10,176 nucleotides of DNA from positions 1 through 10,176 of the forward strand of contig JABDKS010001014.1 of the NCBI GenBank assembly GCA_013002105.1, read 5' to 3'. A model generated the notes under the pieces. The model was not told where the DNA came from, made no database searches, and saw only the letters and a program-made list of their open reading frames with translations. This document shows, piece by piece, positions 1 to 7,354 of this stretch. Made by a program: the position numbers and the translations under genes. Position 1 is the first letter of the stretch; every line of letters starts with the position of its first letter. The stretch is from Pirellulaceae bacterium (GTDB lineage Bacteria; Planctomycetota; Planctomycetia; Pirellulales; Pirellulaceae).

Positions 1-3000
1 GTGCAACCGAGTACTCTTTCGCCCCAATCGCCCAACCGTTCGCAACAAATTCAATTGATCGATGTACCGCTCTTCGCTGCCATAGACCTCCGACAAATTG
101 AACAACGCCTGATTTGCCAATGCGACATCGGGTACCCTTTCCAAGACGCTGCGAAAGATATCACGGGCGTCGTCGCGATCGCCGCGGCGAAACGCTAGCA
201 CGCCACGCAAGAATTCTGCACGAACAACGACTTCCATTTGCGGATTGCGAGCCAATTCTTCGAACACCAACTCAGCTTGATCGTAGACCTTTTGAGCCAT
301 GAACGATTCGCCGATTCCGAATCGAGCTTCGATCGCCTGTTGAGTCTCTGAATAACGGTTGATCGTCGTCGTGAACTCGCTTCGCGCGACGTCGAATCGC
401 CGAGCCTTGTAGTAGTTCTTGGCCAACAACAACTGCATCTCTGCTTTGGAGTCTTCGTCGACTTGATTTGATTCGCTGTTTTTGACCATCCATCCACGCA
501 GTACGTCTTCGACATACTCGTGATTCGAATCACCACCCGCGGCAATTCGTTGGCGACAGACAAAACTGATCAGGTCCACGGGCAATTGGTCACGATGACT
601 ATCGAACAATGCCTTGTTGTCGTCATAAGTAGCCAGCGCCAGCGACTCATCGCCCAGTCGCAGATAGAGTGCCGATTGCAGCAACGGCGCGATCGGACTG
701 TCTTCGTCGATAGTCAAACCGACGCTGCCCATTCGTGTGTAGGCTTGCGTGACGATATCGCGAGCGGCTTTGCTACGACGTTCGTCCGTCCGAATGTTTG
801 CCAACATGCCCGATGCCACCGTCGCTGCCGCGGTGTAGTCCTGTCGCGTCATCGACGCTTGGGCATACGGAAACAGGCTGTCCCAACCATTCCAATCGGT
901 TTCGATCAATACCGTCGCCCGTTGCAGTTTCAAGAGACGCTCAATGGGAGCCGGCGAGTCCGATCCGGCAACCGCATCCAATTCCATCAACGCCAAAGTC
1001 GCAGCAGAGGACGGCGTGCCGTAATCCAGCGATGCAATCGCTGCGTAGACCGTCCGTTTTTCATCGTCGGATTTTTCCTTGTCGCGACGGTAGCGGTTGA
1101 TCCAATCGGCGACACGGTAAATATCCACATCCCAGGATGCGAAAGGGTGCTTCCGAGCGATGTCTCGCGAAACCGTGATCACATCGGCAAACGCGTCCAA
1201 CCGCCCGGCATTCAAGTGAATGTCCGCAAGCCAAGTCGCGTAGCGGCCTTGATAGGGAGTCTCCTGCTTGAGCAACTCCGTCAGAAATGCAGCATGTTGC
1301 GATTCGTCCAACTGTTGCATCACGCGGTAGGCACACTCGCGTGATTCGTAGTGCTGTATATCGTGACTCAGATAAGTTTTCCAATACTCCTGAGCTTCAC
1401 TCTCCAATCCGAGTTTAGAAAGCACGTCGCCGATGTAACTGGCCGAGTGTGGATCTTTGGAATTCTCCGCTTGGGCCTTTAAGATCCAGCCGAGCGAATC
1501 TTTTGCCAAGCGTTTGTCTTTGTTCTTGTCGGCCGCCACCATCAACCGTCGCCACACGTCCGGTGTCGATTCCTTGGGTGGCAGCGACAGCATGTGTTCT
1601 GCCGCCTCTTTCGCGATCTCGGCCGTTGCGTAATCCGTGGCCGATTCCAACCATCGTGTTGCGGGCATCATCTCCTTTGGTTTCCGCTTTGACAGCTTGG
1701 CGTAATAGGTCGCCGAAACCTTTCGCTGGTTGCTGGAGACGTAATGCCGATAGTAGTATCCCTGCGTCTCGAGCAGACGATCGATGTACGCGTCGCTCAA
1801 CTTCTTTGCAACATCATCGGCGAGCAACTTGTCGCGGATGGGCGCTTCTTGCCGCGAATGACGAAAGGAGTTCTTGGCAACCAATGCCAAAAGCGGATCC
1901 GAATCCGACCTCGCGAGCAGTTCGTCCAGCAGCTTGCCTCGCTGCTTACGCTTCGAATCCCGTTTGGCCGATACCCGCCAGTCGCTGATCGCCTTGGCAA
2001 AACCAGCCAGTTCGGGATGCTTGTCACGCACGGCAATTAACCGTTTCGCTTCGGCTGAAAAATCAGCGTCTTCGGTTGCCGCATTGAGTAGCCAATCGAT
2101 CGCAGCGCGGGAATAGCCGTCGTCGGTGGGTGACTGTTCGACCAGGTCGCGTAACGCCTGCTTCGTCTTCTCGTTATCCTTCATCCGATCACGATAAAGA
2201 TTAAATGCGAGTACGTATCGCAAATACGCAGCATCCTTTTCGTTACGGCTGATCGCGTCTCGGAGTACCTTTTCGGAATCCTGTAATCGATCGGGCTCGG
2301 TCCCGTTTTGTTCGACGAATATTCGAGCGTTGTCATTGCCGCGTGCGTCGAAGGCCAGTACCTTTCCCAGCAAGCTGATCGCCGCACCTGGATTCTCTTC
2401 GCGGATGAACGCCTGAGCCAACGCGCTGAGTCCGCGGAATCGGTCGTCACGATCCACGTATTTCTGGGCATACTCTTTGACGATCGGCGAAATCTCAGCC
2501 GAAGTCGCTTTGCCGCGATCGAGTTGCTCGATCAATCGGAAGTGCACCTGTTGATCATCACGGATCTTTCGCGCCTGCGAATAACTGCGAACCGCGTTTG
2601 CGTGCTGGGACAGCCGATCGTAATTTTCACCCATCTGCACATGCAGTCGGCGCAATTCCTTGGGGTCCTTAAGCACATTCTTTTTCAGCAGCATTTGCCC
2701 GGCGCGGTTGGAATCCGCCCACGCACCGACGCGCGACCATGAAAACACGCTCTTCATTCCCGCATTGGCCGCGACACTGCCCGAGGTCTGGTCACATAAT
2801 TCTTCTGCCAGGGCTGCACCGATGCGAATCTGATCGTTGCCTTGCTTGGTGTAGCGATCGATGGCGTGGATCGCGAAGGCACGCCCAAGTTCAGAATCTT
2901 TTTGGCGACGAAACACAGCATGAAATGCAGCCGCAGCCGCCTTCTTGTCGTTGCCCTTGTCCAGAGTTCGCGCCAAACGAATTTCGATATCGCCGCAATG

Positions 3001-3426
3001 GTTGGACTGGGGATAGCGGGCCAGAAACTGTCGACAGGCCACAATCAAGTCCTTGTTTCGGCTCATCGCCTGCAAACCATCGATCGTTTTCAGCATCACA
3101 TCCGCGTGCCGTTCGTCCGACGAATGTGTCGCGACGAAGCGATTACCGATCCGCACCAGACCAAAAACTCGGGCGTCGCTGTGGTACAAGTCGACTAGCT
3201 TGACCATCACGTCGGCGGCTTCTGGCGTGTTGTCGTTGTACTTGCCCAGTTCGCCTTCCAATTGTGACGCTTGCCGACTGATCGCGTCCAGCTCCTGGGC
3301 GTTCAGGGCCACCGGGAACAGCAACAGGCAAAATGCCGCCGACAAGACGAACGCGGAGAGCATCCGTCGGCGACAATACAATTGCCGTCCAATGCGTGCT
3401 AAGAATCGAATTGCTGTACCACCCAT
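1..3426 (-). CDS. Very large exported TPR/helical-repeat protein, partial (C-terminus beyond the left edge)
   Basis: Translating the complement from the ATG at 3424-3426 gives 1,142 codons with no stop down to base 1, so the gene is open at the left edge. The N-terminus (residues 1-43) is a basic stretch with an Arg-rich RRRM, then a hydrophobic segment (MLSAFVLSAAFCLLLFP), ending LNA-QE, a good Sec signal peptide with cleavage near residue 43. Met22 (ATG at 3361-3363) is an alternative start that makes a more compact signal. The rest is almost wholly alpha-helical. TPR-like units are clearest at about 125-175, 260-290, 335-360 and 995-1142, the last including 'ARSEFTTTINRYSE', 'AELVFEELARNP' and 'ARDIFRSVLERVPD'. 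No catalytic domain is visible. The gene starts 8 bases after the stop of the upstream TPR gene, so the two are probably co-translated. A periplasmic or envelope scaffold role is inference. I do not recognise a named family beyond TPR. Confidence 0.9.
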   Translation of the reverse strand, partial: MGGTAIRFLARIGRQLYCRRRMLSAFVLSAAFCLLLFPVALNAQELDAISRQASQLEGELGKYNDNTPEAADVMVKLVDLYHSDARVFGLVRIGNRFVATHSSDERHADVMLKTIDGLQAMSRNKDLIVACRQFLARYPQSNHCGDIEIRLARTLDKGNDKKAAAAAFHAVFRRQKDSELGRAFAIHAIDRYTKQGNDQIRIGAALAEELCDQTSGSVAANAGMKSVFSWSRVGAWADSNRAGQMLLKKNVLKDPKELRRLHVQMGENYDRLSQHANAVRSYSQARKIRDDQQVHFRLIEQLDRGKATSAEISPIVKEYAQKYVDRDDRFRGLSALAQAFIREENPGAAISLLGKVLAFDARGNDNARIFVEQNGTEPDRLQDSEKVLRDAISRNEKDAAYLRYVLAFNLYRDRMKDNEKTKQALRDLVEQSPTDDGYSRAAIDWLLNAATEDADFSAEAKRLIAVRDKHPELAGFAKAISDWRVSAKRDSKRKQRGKLLDELLARSDSDPLLALVAKNSFRHSRQEAPIRDKLLADDVAKKLSDAYIDRLLETQGYYYRHYVSSNQRKVSATYYAKLSKRKPKEMMPATRWLESATDYATAEIAKEAAEHMLSLPPKESTPDVWRRLMVAADKNKDKRLAKDSLGWILKAQAENSKDPHSASYIGDVLSKLGLESEAQEYWKTYLSHDIQHYESRECAYRVMQQLDESQHAAFLTELLKQETPYQGRYATWLADIHLNAGRLDAFADVITVSRDIARKHPFASWDVDIYRVADWINRYRRDKEKSDDEKRTVYAAIASLDYGTPSSAATLALMELDAVAGSDSPAPIERLLKLQRATVLIETDWNGWDSLFPYAQASMTRQDYTAAATVASGMLANIRTDERRSKAARDIVTQAYTRMGSVGLTIDEDSPIAPLLQSALYLRLGDESLALATYDDNKALFDSHRDQLPVDLISFVCRQRIAAGGDSNHEYVEDVLRGWMVKNSESNQVDEDSKAEMQLLLAKNYYKARRFDVARSEFTTTINRYSETQQAIEARFGIGESFMAQKVYDQAELVFEELARNPQMEVVVRAEFLRGVLAFRRGDRDDARDIFRSVLERVPDVALANQALFNLSEVYGSEERYIDQLNLLRTVGRLGRKSTRLH

Positions 3427-3437
3427 CACGGTCACTA
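3424..3437 (-). promoter_or_regulatory. Stop/start junction between the two TPR genes (possible translational coupling)
   Basis: On the minus strand the upstream gene ends in TAG (3435-3437) and the next gene's ATG is at 3424-3426, leaving 8 bases between them. The TAG overlaps an in-frame GTG (3433-3435) of the downstream gene, in the arrangement TAGTG, and another in-frame GTG directly precedes the ATG. No Shine-Dalgarno-like sequence precedes any of these. A ribosome finishing the first gene could therefore restart at once. I chose the ATG as the conventional start; GTG at 3435 would add three residues. Confidence 0.5.
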
Positions 3438-5807
3438 AAACCCTGCTTGCAAGAGAGTGTCTGAGATTTGCTTGGCGTCACCTGCCAGCGGGCTCTCGGG
3501 AAAGTCACCGATCAACTGGTCGAACTTTGACCGAGCTTCCTTTTTGCGATCCATGCGGTAGAGGCAGCGACCGTAGTTGAACAAGATCACATCCAAAAAC
3601 TTAGCGTCGGGATGGTTGTCCAGTACGGTATCGAACGTATCCAACGCGCGATCGTAGTCCTCGCGCTCGTAGTAGTATTCCGCCATTTTGGCGACCGACT
3701 CCCCAACGCGTCCGCTATCGGGGAAATGATCGAACACTTTTTTGTATTCTTGGAATGCGCGATCCATCAACTCAGCCCCCCGGTCGCCGGCGTCGATCGC
3801 CATTTGTTCGTACGCCTGTGCGATTCCAAACTGGCCTTCACCTCGCAGCAGACTTTCGTCCATTTGTACCAACCGGGTGTAGATCCCGATCGCTCGGCGA
3901 TAGTCTTTTTGAGTGCGTGCAACGTCACCTAACTGCAACAATGCATCATCGACAAAGCCGCTATTGGGGAATTCACGTTGCAAACGTTGACACATCGATG
4001 CGGCCAGCTCAAGTCGATCCATTTCAAAATAAATGTGCCAAAATTGCACATAGGTTTCTTCCAGCATCCGACCGCCCAGTCGTCGCGCGTCGGTCATGAT
4101 TTCTTCGCAGACGGCCAAGGCGCCGTCGTACTTTTCTTTCGCTTTGTGCTTGAGACCAAATTCCTTGTACCGATTACCAATTTTGGTCATCGCGCTGGCC
4201 GTTTTTAGCTGCGTTTGAATCCGCAATTCTTGATCGGAGATTTCTGCTCTTGTGACCCGGACGCCGCCGATGTTGCCTTCCAGACATTTCGCCCTGGCAA
4301 TCAATTCCTGGGTTCCTTCGCCACTGTGCGACTGATCAAGGTAAACCAAACGCACTTGGTCACCGGGAATCGCCTGCAGCAGATCGTCACCTTCGATCAC
4401 CTGCAGTGTTTTGATCAAGGGCACCGATCCGTGAAAAACGCCGCTATGCACGGATTCATCTAGTTCGTTCGCGATTGAATCTGCCGGATCATCCAGATCG
4501 GCAAAATCGGTGTCGTCATCTATCGACGCGACTTCGCCTCTTTGTTCGTCGGTCAATGCAGCTTCTGACAACGTGACTTCGATTCGGTCGATTCTCTTGT
4601 AACGCTCTACTTCCGGTGCGTCCCCACCATCCTCGGTGACTTCCCCCGTTCCCGCCGACAACAGTTCTTCTTCGATCTCGTCCTCTGTCTTGAGTCGATG
4701 AATTTCGACGATCGCTTTCAACTGGTCAGTTTGATCGGAAACATCGCGATCAGGATCAGCGACTCGCAGGTTGATGTTTTTTCCCAGGACCACGCCCTTG
4801 AGTGTCTCCTCAAACGCGCCGTCGGTGATTGCGATCACGCCGTCACCGACGACACGGACGGTCATGACGATGGGAACATTCAGTCTCTTTTCCGCCGTGT
4901 GCTGATCGACGTAAGTCACGCGAACCTCGTCACCACCTTTGACCTCCAACGTCCCGTTGTCGGGCTTGGGCATGCCAAGTCGCGAGCCGATCGATCCGAG
5001 TGCTAAGCGAACATTGCGTCCAACGCTGTAACAAACGACCGTTTCGGCATCGCCGCCAGAGGATTCGCATCGCACCTCGATCCCCTGGTCGGGATCGAGC
5101 ACGGCTAAATCAGCGTCTTCGATTTTGACAAAAAATCGTTTACCGGCCTCCAGCTTGTTGCCGTCGGCTTTATCGCTCGAAAGCGTCGTCCCCACACGTT
5201 CGAGTGCTTCGATTGCGCGACTGTAATGGGCGAGCTGAAAATGCCCCAGTCCGATGTAGTAATACGCCTGATTGACTTCGGGACTGGTCGGGAACTCTTC
5301 GATCACACCTCGCATCAACTGAAAGCATTTGCCGTAATTGCGGGCGTGATAAAAACAGACGCCCATCTTTAACGTCGCTTCGCTACGTTGTCGATCGTCC
5401 GGGTTGTCTTCGGCCGCGACCGATTCAAATTGCACCCGCGCTCGATCAAACGCTCGATCCCTGTCCAAGAAATAATCGCCCAGCCGCATGTGGGCCAGGT
5501 ATCGAACCTTGCTGCGGGGATAGCGTTCAATAACGCTTTGCCAGATTTCTACCGCTTTGGTGATCTCTTCCGCCTCGTAGCGTGTATCGCCCGCGGCAAG
5601 CAATTTCTTGGCAGCACGATCTTCGACCAACGATCCGCGAACGCCGGCGGAACCGGCCGACGACGTCGCGGCTGTATCCTGAGCAGCGACATGATGTGTG
5701 GTCCAGATTCCCAAAAGAATCTGCAACGCAAACATCAGCGTGGTCAACGTAGTCAATCGACGCGTCGAATCGCGATCCATGAGACGGGCGGAAGTGAATT
5801 TCGCCAT
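3435..5807 (-). CDS. Exported TPR protein with two central 'DPD...GD-x-V' beta modules (790 aa)
   Basis: The start is ATG at 5805-5807; Met10 (5780) is a possible alternative. Residues 1-43 form a Sec-type signal: a basic n-region, the hydrophobic LMFALQILLGIW, and a likely cut near HHVAA-QD. Residues about 65-205 are TPR repeats of the BamD/YbgF (TolA-binding) style, such as 'AVEIWQSVIERYPRSKVRYL' and 'CFQLMRGVIEEFPTSPEV'. Residues about 222-505 are different, beta-rich and acidic. They contain two related modules, each with a DPD motif (238-240 and 351-353) and a closing GDxVRxxYxDQ motif (292-302 and 482-492). Residues about 530-790 are again TPRs, ending in the 'KKEARSKFDQLIGDFPESPL' unit. 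Very acidic inserts occur at about 374-402 and 427-452. The likely role is protein-protein scaffolding in the periplasm or at the envelope; the exact function is unknown. It lies 8 bases upstream of the second TPR gene and shares its operon. Confidence 0.93.
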   Translation of the reverse strand: MAKFTSARLMDRDSTRRLTTLTTLMFALQILLGIWTTHHVAAQDTAATSSAGSAGVRGSLVEDRAAKKLLAAGDTRYEAEEITKAVEIWQSVIERYPRSKVRYLAHMRLGDYFLDRDRAFDRARVQFESVAAEDNPDDRQRSEATLKMGVCFYHARNYGKCFQLMRGVIEEFPTSPEVNQAYYYIGLGHFQLAHYSRAIEALERVGTTLSSDKADGNKLEAGKRFFVKIEDADLAVLDPDQGIEVRCESSGGDAETVVCYSVGRNVRLALGSIGSRLGMPKPDNGTLEVKGGDEVRVTYVDQHTAEKRLNVPIVMTVRVVGDGVIAITDGAFEETLKGVVLGKNINLRVADPDRDVSDQTDQLKAIVEIHRLKTEDEIEEELLSAGTGEVTEDGGDAPEVERYKRIDRIEVTLSEAALTDEQRGEVASIDDDTDFADLDDPADSIANELDESVHSGVFHGSVPLIKTLQVIEGDDLLQAIPGDQVRLVYLDQSHSGEGTQELIARAKCLEGNIGGVRVTRAEISDQELRIQTQLKTASAMTKIGNRYKEFGLKHKAKEKYDGALAVCEEIMTDARRLGGRMLEETYVQFWHIYFEMDRLELAASMCQRLQREFPNSGFVDDALLQLGDVARTQKDYRRAIGIYTRLVQMDESLLRGEGQFGIAQAYEQMAIDAGDRGAELMDRAFQEYKKVFDHFPDSGRVGESVAKMAEYYYEREDYDRALDTFDTVLDNHPDAKFLDVILFNYGRCLYRMDRKKEARSKFDQLIGDFPESPLAGDAKQISDTLLQAGF

Positions 5808-6008
5808 GGTGGGTGGGTAGCCAGGAGGAGGCGACGGCGGGATGTCGCTAAGTCAAACGGGGTCGCATCACGGGAGACGACGACGGATGACGGTGGGGCC
5901 ATCGGTTTGGGTGCGCTGGTGATCGTGTGAACACAATGCGAACAGCCGCCGTACCGTGATCATTATTCTAGTAGCTTGATACGTCTTGGCGCGATGAAAT
6001 CACCCGAC
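5808..6008 (-). promoter_or_regulatory. Intergenic leader, probable promoter region of the TPR operon
   Basis: These 201 bases separate the DUF1501 stop from the TPR gene start, and no ORF on the minus strand is supported here. A TAGAAT hexamer (minus strand, 5965-5970) resembles a -10 box, but no good -35 is found at normal spacing, so the exact site is weak. Just before the ATG the leader is pyrimidine-rich (CTCCTCCT then CTACCCACCCACC) and lacks any Shine-Dalgarno match. I saw no strong terminator hairpin with a T-run after the DUF1501 gene, so read-through from upstream is also possible. Confidence 0.3.
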
Positions 6009-7268
6009 CTAAATGACCAAATCGTCGATCACACTGCCGTCGTCAACCAACATCATCGGACGCCCCTGACGTGTGATGACCTCCTTGTAAGGATCGATCC
6101 CCAACGCGTGACAAATGGTGGCGTGGATATCCGGGACTTTGACGGGGTTGTCTTGCGGTAATCCGCCATCTTCGTCGCTCGATCCGATCACGGTGCCTCC
6201 TTTGATTCCGCCACCAGCCAAAAAGCAACTAAAACATTTCGGCCAATGATCTCGTCCGGCACCTTCGTTGATTCGCGGCGTACGACCGAATTCGCTCATC
6301 ATGATCACCATCGTCTTTTCGATCATGCCGGTCTCCGAAAGATCTTGCAGCAACGACCCCAATGCTGGATCCATCACTTCGCCGTGTTCACGCATGCGGA
6401 AAAAGTTATCACCGTGGGTATCAAATCCGCCACGGTTGATCTGTACAAACCGAACGCCTTGACTGACAAGTCGCTTGGCCAACAGCGCACCGCGACCAAA
6501 TGGCGTATCCCCGTAACGATCAAGGTCACTTTGGGGCACCTTATCCAGCTCAAACGCCTTGAGTGCCGGTGAACGCATCAGCCTGACCGCTTCGTCGATC
6601 GACGTGGACGTAGATGTCAGCCGCGAATCGGACGTACCTCGGTTGAACCGGTTATTGAACTTCTCCAGCATTTCCAACCGCTTGTTGCCGCGCGTCATGG
6701 CGACACCGGCTGGGAATTTCAAATAGGGATCCGGCTCGCCCGGATTGGCAATGTAATAGGCCTCGCAGCTTTGCCCCAAATAGCTGGCCGTGCGAGCTTG
6801 GCCACTGATCGAAATGAACGACGGCAAGTCACCCAATTTCTCTTTCTCGTGCGCGACCACGCTGCCAAAACCAGGGTGCTGGACTGGCCCCGGCAAGAAA
6901 CTGGTTTGCAGGTTGTAGGACGCACGAGCATGAGCACCCTGCGTTCCAGCGATCGAACGAATCAGTGCCGCGTTGTGCATTTGCTTTGCGACAGTGGGAA
7001 AGATTTCCGAAATCTGAATCCCATCAGCCGACGTTTTGATCGGTTCAAATTCGCCTTGCGTAGGACGACCGGGTTTGGGGTCCCACGTATCGATATGGGA
7101 CATCCCGCCACTGTTCCAAAACAGAATGACGTTTTCGCACTTCGCAGCGTGGTCTTGACCCGTTGCGGCGATCAACTGATTGATCGGCATCCCCAGCAAC
7201 GAAGCTCCGGCACCGGACGACATCAGCATCCGCCGACGTGTCATCTTGTAGTCTTGGCAAGCGGTCAT
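6009..7268 (-). CDS. DUF1501 family protein, Tat-exported, alkaline-phosphatase-like fold (419 aa)
   Basis: The ATG at 7266-7268 places a twin-arginine motif near the N-terminus: TRRRMLM at residues 10-16, followed by a hydrophobic stretch ending QLIAA. That pattern decides the start. The frame is open further upstream to 7397 but has only a TTG start there and overlaps the preceding gene. Family hallmarks follow in order: 'ILFWNSGGMSHIDTWDPKP' at about 48-66, 'GTQGAHARASY' at 108-118, 'RFVQINRGGFDTHGDNF' at 273-289, 'MMSEFGRTPRINEGAGRDHW' at 323-342, 'GGGIKGGTVIGSSDEDG' at 352-368, and a C-terminal 'GRPMMLVDDG' at 402-411. The Asp, His and Glu residues in these blocks match the metal-site pattern of the sulfatase/phosphatase-like superfamily to which DUF1501 is related. 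Substrate and reaction are not established. It follows the DUF1549/DUF1553 gene by 86 bases in the same direction, the usual planctomycete pairing. Length is normal for the family. Confidence 0.95.
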   Translation of the reverse strand: MTACQDYKMTRRRMLMSSGAGASLLGMPINQLIAATGQDHAAKCENVILFWNSGGMSHIDTWDPKPGRPTQGEFEPIKTSADGIQISEIFPTVAKQMHNAALIRSIAGTQGAHARASYNLQTSFLPGPVQHPGFGSVVAHEKEKLGDLPSFISISGQARTASYLGQSCEAYYIANPGEPDPYLKFPAGVAMTRGNKRLEMLEKFNNRFNRGTSDSRLTSTSTSIDEAVRLMRSPALKAFELDKVPQSDLDRYGDTPFGRGALLAKRLVSQGVRFVQINRGGFDTHGDNFFRMREHGEVMDPALGSLLQDLSETGMIEKTMVIMMSEFGRTPRINEGAGRDHWPKCFSCFLAGGGIKGGTVIGSSDEDGGLPQDNPVKVPDIHATICHALGIDPYKEVITRQGRPMMLVDDGSVIDDLVI

Positions 7269-7354
7269 GTCATGCTCTGATAAATAGGGTGAACGGGGTG
7301 CGGTCGGCATCAACCGCGATGGTGTTTCAGGAATCCAAATGAATGGACGTATCG

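Noticed and set aside
520..1344. Plus-strand ORF of 274 codons
   Set aside because: It lies fully inside the minus-strand giant TPR gene. Its product is rich in Arg, Gln, Ser and His with no domain, typical of an antisense shadow.
5388..5930. Plus-strand ORF of 180 codons
   Set aside because: Most of it is antisense to the 790-aa TPR gene's signal peptide and first TPRs. The Arg/Gly-rich tail over the intergenic gap has low complexity and no signal or domain.
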